Assembly (NCBI RefSeq): GCF_040358255.1
Contig: NZ_CP132938.1
Coordinates: 5,084,001-5,148,000 of the forward strand
Direction: 5' to 3'
Source: Tunturibacter gelidoferens
Lineage (GTDB): Bacteria > Acidobacteriota > Terriglobia > Terriglobales > Acidobacteriaceae
DNA length: 64,000 nt
Part shown: piece after piece, positions 1-7,695 of the stretch
Layout: each line of letters opens with the position of its first letter
Numbering within the stretch: the stretch's first letter is position 1
Notes under the pieces: generated by a model
Told to the model about the DNA's origin: nothing
Database searches by the model: none
Seen by the model: the letters and a program-made list of their open reading frames with translations, nothing else
Position numbers and translations under genes: made by a program

Positions 1-280
1 CGACAGTCACATAGCCAACCACAATGGAGTTGTCGGTCAGTGTCACACTTCCATTCGGAACGATCAACCCGTTACTGGATGTTACCTCAATCGTAAGTGG
101 AACTGCGGTTGAGGCGAAGAGTGCTCCTGACGGCTGCTCCAACACTGTCGCAGTGGGCACTGGACGGACGAGTTGCGTCAGAGTCGCTTGAGTTGAAGCA
201 CCCACTGATAAGGTTAGAAGTAGGAACAGCGGGGCCAGCCAGCATCTGTTGATTACGACGACATTTTTATACTCGCGCAT
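1..280 (-). CDS. Secreted Ig-like repeat protein, N-terminal part (runs off the window)
   Basis: An open frame starts at an ATG at 278-280 and runs out of the window with no stop (93 codons visible). The product begins with a basic stretch and a hydrophobic segment (WLAPLFLLLTLSVGAS), which is a typical signal peptide. It then shows PTATVLEQPSGALF and a strand pattern ending in PNGSVTLTDNSIVVG, the start of the bacterial Ig-like (BIG3_5 type) repeat common in acidobacterial surface proteins. It lies downstream, on the same strand, of a small membrane peptide gene and an outer-membrane barrel gene. The same protein classes recur at 16-21 kb. Total length and the rest of the domain set cannot be seen. 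Confidence 0.75.
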   Translation of the reverse strand, partial: MREYKNVVVINRCWLAPLFLLLTLSVGASTQATLTQLVRPVPTATVLEQPSGALFASTAVPLTIEVTSSNGLIVPNGSVTLTDNSIVVGYVTV

Positions 281-406
281 TTCAATTCCCATTGGCAACA
301 CAAGTGGATTTTCGATCTCGAGCGAATTACCGATTCGGATGGCCCAGTTTTGTAGAGAACAGGATGGACCGCTCATCTTAGAAATCTCTCCAAAAGCCGC
401 GACAGG

Positions 407-580
407 TTACTTGGTGCCGTCTTTATTTGGCAATGTAGGGGCATCCAACCTCGCGTTGGGTGTTTGTTTTGCGAAAGATAGGAAGCCACCCATCAACCAG
501 ATTAACAACATATAATTCACAAGAGACACCGCTGCGCTGATAAAGAACATTACAGGCGAGTGGAAGATAAGTGATTTCAT
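407..580 (-). CDS. Small membrane protein, 57 aa
   Basis: The ATG at 578-580 is preceded at a good distance by AGAGGA, which favours it over an in-frame start 27 bases upstream. The product MKSLIFHSP... has one or two hydrophobic stretches (residues about 9-32, ending LIWLMGGFLSF) and a polar tail with KQTPNARLDAP. No family is recognised. It sits between an outer-membrane barrel gene and an Ig-like surface protein gene, all on the minus strand, so co-transcription is plausible. It is one of five peptides under 60 residues with membrane segments in this window. Confidence 0.6.
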   Translation of the reverse strand: MKSLIFHSPVMFFISAAVSLVNYMLLIWLMGGFLSFAKQTPNARLDAPTLPNKDGTK

Positions 581-745
581 GGCATCCTCTATGAATAGTA
601 TCGACATTGATCCGGCAGTACCTTACTTTAAACATGCTATTGGGTTGTCTAGGCTCTCTTTGGAGATTACAGCTGCTTCACTAGGCTAGAGGTCCGATAA
701 GGCATAAAGGTCGCTTGAATTTAAGATTAACTAATCCTTTGACTC

Positions 746-1345
746 TCATTCTAGGTGCCGAGAGTTGAAGTCGAAATTATAGGTTGCTCCAACTGTCGCG
801 GATCCAGGTGTGATTCGACCGGTGGCGACGGCTGGCATGTCCCACGATTGATATTGAAAATCGACTTTGAGAGCTGTTCGATGAGTAAGGTAAAGATCTA
901 ACCCTATCCCGGGTGAAATAACCAAGGAATCAGAGCGAATATATCTTACATTCCCAAAAATGTAACCGCCATTGAGATATGAAATTCGCCCTCTCCCAAC
1001 GAGGAAATCGATGTAGGGGCGAAAATTTCCCATTGGATACTGAAGTTTGGGACCCAAAAGAAAGCTCTTCTGACTACTGACAGATCCACGTTGGACCGGA
1101 TAGCTTCCGCGAAGCTCAACCGACGCATCTAGTTGACGAAGAGTGAGCAGAGTGAGATCGGTGCCTGAAGTGACGTCCAAGTTCTTTCCGCTCTGAAAGT
1201 CAGTGGATGTTCGCGTAGCTGCCAGAAAAGCAGAGAGCTGAAGCTTTTGGGTAGCAGTCGGTAAGCTTTGCGCCAACGAGCTGAGTGGTAAAAGGGAGAT
1301 AGCCGTGATCGTAGCTCTTTTAAGTATGGATCGTGTGTCGCTCAT
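746..1345 (-). CDS. Outer-membrane beta-barrel protein (OmpA-like porin fold)
   Basis: A 199-residue protein with a signal peptide (residues 1-25, ending SSLAQS) followed by alternating hydrophobic strands. The central part has the pattern LLGPKLQYPMGNFRPYIDFL, with a glycine/arginine turn, and the end reads VDFQYQSWDMP, then YNFDF, as expected for small eight-stranded barrels inserted in the outer membrane. It is paralogous to the barrel at 20454-21005: both share LPTAT near the mature N-terminus, LxGPxxQ, PYxxxLVGxG and YQ-W motifs. Both lie beside a large Ig-repeat secreted protein, so a role with that protein at the cell surface is inferred. The ligand is unknown. Confidence 0.8.
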   Translation of the reverse strand: MSDTRSILKRATITAISLLPLSSLAQSLPTATQKLQLSAFLAATRTSTDFQSGKNLDVTSGTDLTLLTLRQLDASVELRGSYPVQRGSVSSQKSFLLGPKLQYPMGNFRPYIDFLVGRGRISYLNGGYIFGNVRYIRSDSLVISPGIGLDLYLTHRTALKVDFQYQSWDMPAVATGRITPGSATVGATYNFDFNSRHLE

Positions 1346-1354
1346 TGGTTCATC

Positions 1355-1621
1355 TCATTGCCACATAGATTTACTTCTAAGATCTCGTTGAATACAAGAT
1401 ACAAAACGCCAACTATTGTTGATCAAACCTCTTGTTGATTTTTCGATCTGAATCGGGTCGCCAGGTCCGGGATCCCCACACCGTCGATGAGCCAGATTTT
1501 CGAACGAAGTCATCCTGTCCTTGTAGGCCGCCGTCTTAATATCTGCCAGATTATCTTGTCGCCCATTCAACGCCGCTGAGTTGGCTTCCAATCCTGGCAA
1601 CGCGATCGAAAAATCTCCCAT
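1355..1621 (-). pseudogene. Truncated flagellar hook protein (FlgE-like) N-terminus
   Basis: The 88-residue frame starts MGDFSIALPGLEANSAALNG and continues with NLADIKTAAYKDRMTSFENL, which matches the conserved N-terminal region of flagellar hook/rod proteins (GL.A...L....NNLAN.NT..YK....F..L). Resemblance ends near GDPIQI at residue 57, after which the frame drifts and stops. Hook proteins are several hundred residues long, so this is only the first sixth. A GGAG ribosome site remains just upstream of the ATG. No other flagellar genes are in the window. It is interpreted as a gene remnant; a functional short product is unlikely. Confidence 0.65.
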
Positions 1622-2770
1622 CGTCTTCTCCGTCTAGAAACGGTGTAGCTGTGCGATATTTTCGGAAGCCCGTTAAAACTTCACGAGCCGAAATAGTTGC
1701 TCTTTGGCGTGGTAGTTGCTTTGTACTCCTTGGTCTCGGCTTCTACGTATCTGTCACACGGGTTGTTAGCACTTGCAGGGCCAACTCTTTTAGTGACGTG
1801 ATTAGAAAACGCTCATATGCGTAAGAACCACAGTTGCAGCCGTGGCCCAATGATGAAGTTTGGAAAGAATTATGTGTCCCGCCAGACGAAATACATGGAA
1901 AGGTGTTGGGGAGATCGCACCCGCTCTGGGCAATGAATCCGAGAGCACGTTCAGCGCCGATTTCAAGTGCGTTATGGGAAGTTCGCCGCGATCGTACATG
2001 CGTGCGTTATACAGGAGCGGCTCCACATCGTTAGTCTGATTCAGGACGATTGGCCTGGCAATTGAATAGGCGCCAATTGAGCGTCGCGAAGGACTCCACA
2101 TTCCCGGGTTGCGGCCGGATGACGAGCATCTATGTAAGTCAGTGTCAACGGGAACGCACGGGATTTCTGGGCGCGCTCGGGAGAGCGTGCAATTCATCTG
2201 ATCAGTATCCGTCGTCGCACAGCATTGCCTCTCGGCTTATGGTTCCTGCTCTCCGCAGAACCAGACATCTATTTGCTGTCTAAGACCCCGACGAGTCCGC
2301 ACAGAAGATCGAGTTTGGGTTCTCTGTCAGCCCCGAAACAAACGATGGGAGCCTCGGAGTTGCCTCCATCGCTCAGCCCGTCACCAGCGAGGCCTGGCAG
2401 CCTGCGCACGAGTAATCCTGATGTTTTGTGACTGCGGCAGGTTTAGGCTGCAACGGTGCCTCCGAGTTCCCCGACAGGCATCGTCAACTTAACGGCGATG
2501 GGTTGCAGCATCAGTGCAGGAAAGCAGAGAGCGGCATACATGGCGAGCTACGGAAGGAGAGCCGCGATGGCGGTCTTGTTCCAAAGGTGAAACGCTTGCT
2601 TGAGCAGCCGCCGATGGCGGGCTGCGGAGAGGGAAAGAGACTGTTACGAAACTCTCCGGGACGGACCACAGATTACTAGCTGGCACTGCTTCCGACTTTT
2701 CGAGTGACTCAGGGATCAATTAGCGCCTCGGCCTTTTACCGCCGACCAGGGCTGATTGCGGATCGATTTC
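1622..2770. other. Gene-poor stretch with a possible decayed frame
   Basis: No convincing gene is seen here. On the minus strand about 1802-2100 a frame reads like protein (MYDRGELPITHLKSALNV, then SPTPFHVFRLAGHI), but I do not recognise the family and see no start signal, so it may be a remnant. The rest has frames in all directions without conserved motifs. Confidence 0.4.
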
Positions 2771-2797
2771 CCCTATACCATTTACTGTGATATAGGG
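2771..2797. promoter_or_regulatory. Hyphenated dyad upstream of merR-like gene
   Basis: A perfect 7-base inverted repeat, CCCTATA and TATAGGG, is separated by 13 bases and ends 14 bases before the MerR-family start codon. Its size (27 bp) and position fit a MerR-type operator lying over the regulator's own promoter. Autoregulation is inferred. Confidence 0.5.
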
Positions 2798-2811
2798 TTA
2801 AGAATGTTTGT

Positions 2812-3216
2812 ATGAGAATCGGTGAGCTTGCGGCCAGGGCGGAAGTTAACATTCAAACTCTGCGCTTCTATGAGCGTGAGGGATTACTCCTCCAGCCCGT
2901 GCGGACTGCCTCCGGATACCGAAGCTATGCGGAACGCGATCTTGAGCGGGTCCGCTTCATTCGCCTCTGTCAAGGGCTTGGCTTTACGTTGCGGGAGATC
3001 GACAAACTGCTGGTTCTGCACAAGAGCGTCACTGAATATAAGGGGACGCCAAAGAAGAAACCCGCGGCGCTACAAGAGATCGTGATAATGGCCAACGAGC
3101 GCCTAGAGTTGATCGACCAGAAAGTCAGAGCCTTGAGTCTAATGCGAGCTGAGTTAACCTCGCTGGTCACAGCCCTCGGCGAGGAGCCTCCCGTGTCGTG
3201 CCCCGTCTCCCGCTAG
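2812..3216 (+). CDS. MerR-family transcriptional regulator
   Basis: A 134-residue protein of typical MerR length. Residues 1-25 (MRIGELAARAEVNIQTLRFY, EREGLL) are the signature winged-helix N-terminus, followed by SGYRSY and the second helix pair, then a long dimerisation helix (about 80-118). Only two cysteines are seen, Cys53 (RLCQGLGF) and Cys130 (PVSCPVS). The three-cysteine mercury site of classical MerR is therefore absent and the effector cannot be named. A dyad lies just upstream of its start, and a second MerR-type promoter lies upstream of the following operon (3248-3272). It probably controls that efflux/cytochrome operon. Confidence 0.88.
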   Translation: MRIGELAARAEVNIQTLRFYEREGLLLQPVRTASGYRSYAERDLERVRFIRLCQGLGFTLREIDKLLVLHKSVTEYKGTPKKKPAALQEIVIMANERLELIDQKVRALSLMRAELTSLVTALGEEPPVSCPVSR

Positions 3217-3247
3217 TCCAGCAAAAAATGAAACTCTGAATTAGTGC

Positions 3248-3272
3248 TTGACCTTATACCGAGGTACAGGCT
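3248..3272 (+). promoter_or_regulatory. MerR-type promoter/operator of the efflux operon
   Basis: TTGACC (3248-3253) is followed by an imperfect dyad CTTATACC / GGTACAGG around a GAG centre (6 of 8 positions pair). This resembles CueR/MerR-type operators embedded in an elongated spacer. No convincing -10 hexamer is seen. It lies about 60 bases upstream of the first gene of the plus-strand operon, and the adjacent MerR protein is the obvious candidate ligand. Confidence 0.45.
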
Positions 3273-3329
3273 CCAGACTTGCTCTTAAAGGCGGTTGGCA
3301 TGCGTTGACGACTGCCAGGAGAGCCAAGT

Positions 3330-3784
3330 ATGCAGGATCGAAAAGCTCCCTCTGATTCGTCAGTTTCGAAGTGGACCATCTTTCTGCTTGTTCTGGCCTT
3401 CGTTACTGTGTGGGCGGTGAGAGGGGTTCTAGAGCGCGCCGGAAGGATGCAAACGGCGAACACGTCGGCCTCTGTATTTGCCAGAACGGCGCCGGGCAGC
3501 CCCGCGAACGCGGTAATCCGCCTCGATCAGGTCGTTGGTGTTTACTTGAAGGGCACCCTGCTGGAACGGGAGAGCGATACCGCTTACCGCCTCCCAATCG
3601 GAAGCGGCTCCCGGTTGTTGCCATCCTCACCCCTGAGACAACCGTCGTGATGGGCAGGCCGCAAGACATGGCGGCAGGCGCGATTGTTCAACTCGCGGGC
3701 ACGCTGGACGAAGACCGTGTCCTCCGTGCGAAGCAGGTCGTGATCCTTACCGGCTCCGTTCGCCTATTAGAAAGCGCCCGGTGA
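3330..3784 (+). pseudogene. Membrane-anchored small protein, frameshifted
   Basis: The first part (from ATG 3330) gives a short cytoplasmic segment, a transmembrane helix (TIFLLVLAFVTVWAVRGVL) and VIRLDQVVGVYLKGTLLE. At about 3600-3617 the reading frame must change. The continuing homologous-looking part (VVAILTPETTVVMG, then AGAIVQLAGTLDEDRVLRAK) lies in the +2 frame and ends at 3784, eight bases before the next gene. Together they would give about 150 residues with a small beta-rich (OB-like) extracytoplasmic domain. A single-base deletion would explain it. A sequencing error is possible because the downstream operon is intact. Confidence 0.6.
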
Positions 3785-3791
3785 CCTGGCC

Positions 3792-4190
3792 ATGATCAGT
3801 TATTTGCAGACGGCATTAAGTGGATGGGGGGCGGTTACGCTTTTCGGGTCCGGGCTCGCGATGCCCTACATGCTCCGCAGCACGCGCGGTACCAAGACTC
3901 CATATCTGCGCCGAATGTGGCCTCATTTTTGGCTTGGATATATGGCATTCCTTGTCTCGTTTGTACACGCATGGTTCACGATGCGCAGCGGCAACACGCG
4001 CGGCATCAACACTGCCGGCATATGGATTGCAACCGCCGCTCTCCTGATCATGCTGTGGCAGATCGCCGTGGGCCTAATGCTTCGCAACCCAACTCAATCC
4101 AATCGCCGGACATTGCGCCGCATGCATTTCTGGACGATGACGCTCGTGGCCGGCCTCATCGTGGTGCATATCGCGCTCAACAGGCCGTAG
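3792..4190 (+). CDS. Four-helix cytochrome-b-like membrane protein
   Basis: A 132-residue protein with four predicted transmembrane helices (about 8-28, 45-65, 74-96, 112-130). Two helices each carry a histidine pair with exactly 13 residues between: His45/His59 (PHFWLGY...FVHAW) and His112/His126 (MHFWTM...VVHIAL). This H-X13-H pattern is how ferric reductase / NOX-type and related cytochrome b proteins hold two stacked b haems. No flavin or NADPH domain is attached. It lies in an operon with a MacAB-type exporter under a MerR regulator, so a membrane electron-transfer role linked to stress or metal response is inferred. The electron donor is unknown. Confidence 0.65.
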   Translation: MISYLQTALSGWGAVTLFGSGLAMPYMLRSTRGTKTPYLRRMWPHFWLGYMAFLVSFVHAWFTMRSGNTRGINTAGIWIATAALLIMLWQIAVGLMLRNPTQSNRRTLRRMHFWTMTLVAGLIVVHIALNRP

Positions 4191-4207
4191 CCAAAGGAGA
4201 CGTTTCA

Positions 4208-4678
4208 ATGAAGAAGACCATAGTGACAATGCTTCTGTTTCTTAGCGCTCTTGTCGTTCTGGCAGCTTCCGCACCGGCGAATTTCGCTGGCAACTGGACG
4301 TTTGATTCGGTGCAGAGCAAGAACATCGGGATGATGGGTCAAGCAAAAATTCAGACGACTGTGACTCAGTCGAAAACCAGGCTGGCGGTCGACGACAATT
4401 CGGTCTTTAGCGGGCAGGCCGACACGCAGCACACGGTCTACGACCTTAACGGAAAACCCGTCACGAACACCTCGATGATGACAGGAGAGGCCACCACTCG
4501 TAGCCACTGGGACGGACCTCGGCTGATCACAGAGTGGGAAAGCGCGGGCGCCATCGCCGGAACTACGATAACGCGCATTGAGACGCGATACCTCTCAGCG
4601 GATGGCAAGACGATGTATGTGGAGTCCGCGCGGCCACGCAAAGATCCGATGATCATGGCCTTCACGAAGGACAAGTAG
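4208..4678 (+). CDS. Small exported protein of unknown function
   Basis: The start at 4208 is chosen because AAGGAG lies at 4195-4200 and because a clean signal peptide follows (MKKTIVTMLLFLSALVVLAA). The mature part of about 135 residues begins NFAGNWTFDSVQSKN, a lipocalin-like/beta-barrel opening often seen in acidobacterial exported proteins, and continues with repeated beta strands (VYDLNGKPVTN, TTITRIETRYLSADGKTM). It lies 17 bases after the cytochrome-like gene and 3 bases before the adaptor gene, so it belongs to the same transcription unit. A periplasmic binding role is possible but not shown. Confidence 0.7.
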   Translation: MKKTIVTMLLFLSALVVLAASAPANFAGNWTFDSVQSKNIGMMGQAKIQTTVTQSKTRLAVDDNSVFSGQADTQHTVYDLNGKPVTNTSMMTGEATTRSHWDGPRLITEWESAGAIAGTTITRIETRYLSADGKTMYVESARPRKDPMIMAFTKDK

Positions 4679-4681
4679 ACG

Positions 4682-5803
4682 ATGGCTACGATGACCATGA
4701 CGGCCCCTTCGAAGCAGGAAAGCAAGCCTGGAAAGTTGCGCGGTTGGTGGATTCTACTGATTCTCCTTGTAGGCGTCCTCGCGGCTCTCGCCTGGTGGGC
4801 CTTGCACCGTAAGGCAGCAGCTGAGGCTAATTCAAATCAGTACAAATGGATCCTCCCGGAGATTCGCAGCACCACCACGGACGTCAATGCCACCGGCACA
4901 GTCAAGCTCAAGACCGGAGCGGTAGTGCGGGTGGGAGCACAGTTGTCCGGCATCGTGCGACGCCTGAATGTAACAGTAGGGTCACACGTAAAACAGGGAG
5001 ATGTGATCGCTGAGATCGATTCGCGGCCGGTGACGGCCAGGATCGATCAGGCCCGCGCGCAACTCGCACAGGCGGAAGTAGCTCAGGCGAAGGCGCAGAC
5101 GGACTTTTCGCGAACACAAAAGCTGATAGAAGCCGGGCTTGTGCCGGTGCAACAGTTCGATGACGCGAAAGCCTCGCTAGATGCGTCGAAGGCGTCGGTC
5201 GCAGCTGCGCAAAGCGGACTGGCCGCGGCGCAGGTTGACTTGGCTTATGTGGACATCCGTGCGCCTATCGCCGGAACGGTCGCATCCATCTCAACGCAGC
5301 AGGGAGAAACCGTTGCCGCCTCCTTCGCGACCCCGACTTTCGTGACCATTATTCAGGAGGCGGCCCTGGAAGTCATCGCAATGGTCGACGAAGCGGACAT
5401 TGGAAACGTTCGCCGGGGAGAGAAGGTCACTTTCACCACCGAGACCTTTCCGGACCACGAATTCGAAGGGATTGTGACCCGAATCGCTCCGGTGGCCACC
5501 ATCATTTCGGGGGTCGTTAACTACGAGGTGGCAATTTCTATCGAGCGAGACCTTGCGTTGTTGAAACCGGACATGACGGCGAATGTAAATATTCACACAT
5601 CGCAGCTTCAGGCAGTGCTGATTCCAACCAAGTGCATTCACAGGGATGGGCCGCTGTCTTTCGTTTATATGCAGCGTACTGGGGCCGTCCCGCTGAAGCG
5701 TGTTGTTTCAGTAGGTACGCGCATGGCAAATGAGACCGAGATCGTTCGCGGCCTCGGACCCAATGATCGAGTTCAGTTTGAGACCGGAGTCGCCGCACCA
5801 TGA
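4682..5803 (+). CDS. Periplasmic adaptor subunit of a MacAB-type exporter (HlyD/MFP family)
   Basis: A 373-residue membrane-fusion protein. It has one N-terminal transmembrane helix (residues about 22-42), a lipoyl-like half motif (VGAQLSGIVRRLNVTVGSHV with KQGDVIAEID), a helical hairpin rich in Ala/Gln (about 115-180), the second lipoyl half (IRAPIAGTVASI) and a C-terminal beta-barrel. It should bridge the inner-membrane ABC permeases to an outer-membrane channel. No TolC-type gene is visible nearby. Its stop overlaps the ATG of the ATPase gene by four bases (ATGA), indicating translational coupling. Confidence 0.88.
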   Translation: MATMTMTAPSKQESKPGKLRGWWILLILLVGVLAALAWWALHRKAAAEANSNQYKWILPEIRSTTTDVNATGTVKLKTGAVVRVGAQLSGIVRRLNVTVGSHVKQGDVIAEIDSRPVTARIDQARAQLAQAEVAQAKAQTDFSRTQKLIEAGLVPVQQFDDAKASLDASKASVAAAQSGLAAAQVDLAYVDIRAPIAGTVASISTQQGETVAASFATPTFVTIIQEAALEVIAMVDEADIGNVRRGEKVTFTTETFPDHEFEGIVTRIAPVATIISGVVNYEVAISIERDLALLKPDMTANVNIHTSQLQAVLIPTKCIHRDGPLSFVYMQRTGAVPLKRVVSVGTRMANETEIVRGLGPNDRVQFETGVAAP

Positions 5804-6471
5804 TCAAAATCGAGAATATTTCCAGGACTTATTCCCGAGATGGGATCCCCATCACTGCTCTCCGCGAGGCAACTTTCAACATCGACGCCGGAGACCTCGT
5901 CGTGATTCGAGGGGTCTCGGGTTCAGGCAAGTCGACCCTGTTGAACATCCTCGGCTGCCTGGATTCGCCCAGCACCGGTACTTATCTTCTTGATGGCGCC
6001 GATGTCTCGCATAAGAGCGACGCTGAACTCTCGCGCATCCGGTCCCGGAAAATCGGATTCATCTTTCAGTCTTTCAATCTGCTGCCGCACACCACTGCCA
6101 TTGAGAATGTCGAACTCCCGATGATTTACGCCGATCGGGAGATCAGCCGCTCGTGTGCCGCGGCGACGCTCGCCCGAGTTGGGCTGGCCCATCGCGAGCG
6201 CCATTTTGCCACAGAACTCTCAGGAGGCGAACAACAGCGCGTCGCGATCGCACGAGCACTCATCAATGATCCCGCACTCATCCTCGCCGACGAGCCCACG
6301 GGCAATCTCGACGAAAGCGCGGGCGCTGATGTGATGGGCATCCTACATGATTTGAATGACGAAGGCCGAACGATTGTGCTGGTAACCCACGACGAAGCGG
6401 TAGCGTCCCACGCCCGAAGAGTATTGATGATTAGAGATGGCGTGCTGCGCGAGTCGGAGGCGAAGACATGA
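5800..6471 (+). CDS. ABC transporter ATPase (MacB/LolD type)
   Basis: A 223-residue nucleotide-binding protein with Walker A GVSGSGKST (residues 38-46), a Q-loop in IFQSFNLLPH, the ABC signature LSGGEQQR, Walker B ALILADEPTGNLD and an H-loop VLVTHDEAV. Length and the EPTGNLD sequence fit the MacB/LolD subclass, which powers mechanotransmission-type export rather than substrate passage through the membrane domain. It overlaps the adaptor gene upstream and the permease gene downstream by four bases each, so the three subunits are co-translated. Confidence 0.92.
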   Translation: MIKIENISRTYSRDGIPITALREATFNIDAGDLVVIRGVSGSGKSTLLNILGCLDSPSTGTYLLDGADVSHKSDAELSRIRSRKIGFIFQSFNLLPHTTAIENVELPMIYADREISRSCAAATLARVGLAHRERHFATELSGGEQQRVAIARALINDPALILADEPTGNLDESAGADVMGILHDLNDEGRTIVLVTHDEAVASHARRVLMIRDGVLRESEAKT

Positions 6472-7691
6472 ATGTACTTCATTTCTCCCGCTCGATCGTG
6501 CGGACGCTCGTCCGCAATAAGGTTCGCGCCTTGCTGATGATGGCAGGGGTGACCATCGGAATCGCTTCGCTGACCATCCTCACTTCGATCGGCGAGAGCA
6601 CGCGTCGTGAAACTATGAAGCTATTCAAGAACATGCTCGGCACTTTTGATACGGTGATTATCCGGCCAGGGTCGAGCAAGAATCGCGGCATGGTTTCTTT
6701 GACCAACGTTGAGCCGAGTCTCAAGTTCGATGATGCGACTGCGATTGCGACGCAGATCCCCGAGATCCGTCAGTTGGCGCAGGTCCAGAATGCGCTCGAT
6801 ATTGACGTGAAGTATAGGGACCGCAGCGGAACACCCGCGATCTTCGGGGTTTCATCCAACTGGCTGGAGCTTCGCGGCGACGAGGTTACAGAAGGCAAGT
6901 TCTTCTCAGAAGACGATGTGCGGTCGTTGGCACGGGTCGCCATTCTGGGCGCGGATACGCAGAAGCAGCTGTTTCCCGACGAAGATTCGATTGGGAAGAC
7001 CATTCGAATTGGGGACGTGCCATTTATTGTGCGCGGGGTGATGGTCGCGCGTGGAGCCGGGCCGGCGGGCGGAAGCCTCGACAACCTGATCTTCATCCCG
7101 GTGACAACCGCGTCGAAAAGGCTATTTAATCGTGACTTCTTCACGATGCTGATTGTGCAATTGAAGGACCCGGATCAAGGACAGCTAGCGATTGAGCATA
7201 TTCAGGCGCTGCTTCGCGCGAGGCACCATCTGGCGCCCGGCACGCTGGATGATTTCAATGTGACCAATCCGCGGGCGGTGATGGCTGAAGTCACGACAAT
7301 GGGGTCGACTATTCGGAAGCTCTTGCTGATCGTCGCTGTCCTGGCCACCGGGATTGGCGGAATTGTGATCATGAGTGTCACCCTGATTGGCGTCTCGGAG
7401 CGACGGAAAGAGATTGGGGTGCGCCGCGCAGTCGGAGCCAGCAGAAACGCCATCCTGGTGCAATTCCTGCTCGAAGCGGTTCTTTTGTCCTTCGCAGGCG
7501 GCATAGTCGGCATCGTTATCGGCATCGGAGGAACCCAATTCGTGTCGCGGCTTCAACGTCTCCCATTCTTGCTGCAACCGGAAGCGGTGCTCAAGGCAAC
7601 CCTGCTCTCGATCGGGCTTGGCTTGCTCTTTGGAGTCTACCCAGCCTGGAGAGCGGCGACGACGAACCCAATCGACGCACTCCGCGATTAG
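6468..7691 (+). CDS. ABC transporter permease 1 (MacB_PCD + FtsX)
   Basis: A 407-residue permease with an N-terminal transmembrane helix (about 20-38, ending MAGVTIGIASLTI), a large periplasmic core domain, and three C-terminal helices of the FtsX domain. The domain carries the family motif GVSERRKEIGVRRAVGASR. It overlaps the ATPase gene (ATGA). It should form the inner-membrane part of the exporter, with the following second permease as a likely heterodimer partner. Confidence 0.9.
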   Translation: MNVLHFSRSIVRTLVRNKVRALLMMAGVTIGIASLTILTSIGESTRRETMKLFKNMLGTFDTVIIRPGSSKNRGMVSLTNVEPSLKFDDATAIATQIPEIRQLAQVQNALDIDVKYRDRSGTPAIFGVSSNWLELRGDEVTEGKFFSEDDVRSLARVAILGADTQKQLFPDEDSIGKTIRIGDVPFIVRGVMVARGAGPAGGSLDNLIFIPVTTASKRLFNRDFFTMLIVQLKDPDQGQLAIEHIQALLRARHHLAPGTLDDFNVTNPRAVMAEVTTMGSTIRKLLLIVAVLATGIGGIVIMSVTLIGVSERRKEIGVRRAVGASRNAILVQFLLEAVLLSFAGGIVGIVIGIGGTQFVSRLQRLPFLLQPEAVLKATLLSIGLGLLFGVYPAWRAATTNPIDALRD

Positions 7692-7695
7692 CGCG

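Noticed and set aside
3824..4678. 284-residue plus-strand frame covering the cytochrome-like gene
   Set aside because: Only its last 156 codons (4208-4678) have a signal peptide and ribosome site; the first part is an overlapping shadow of the 3792-4190 gene.
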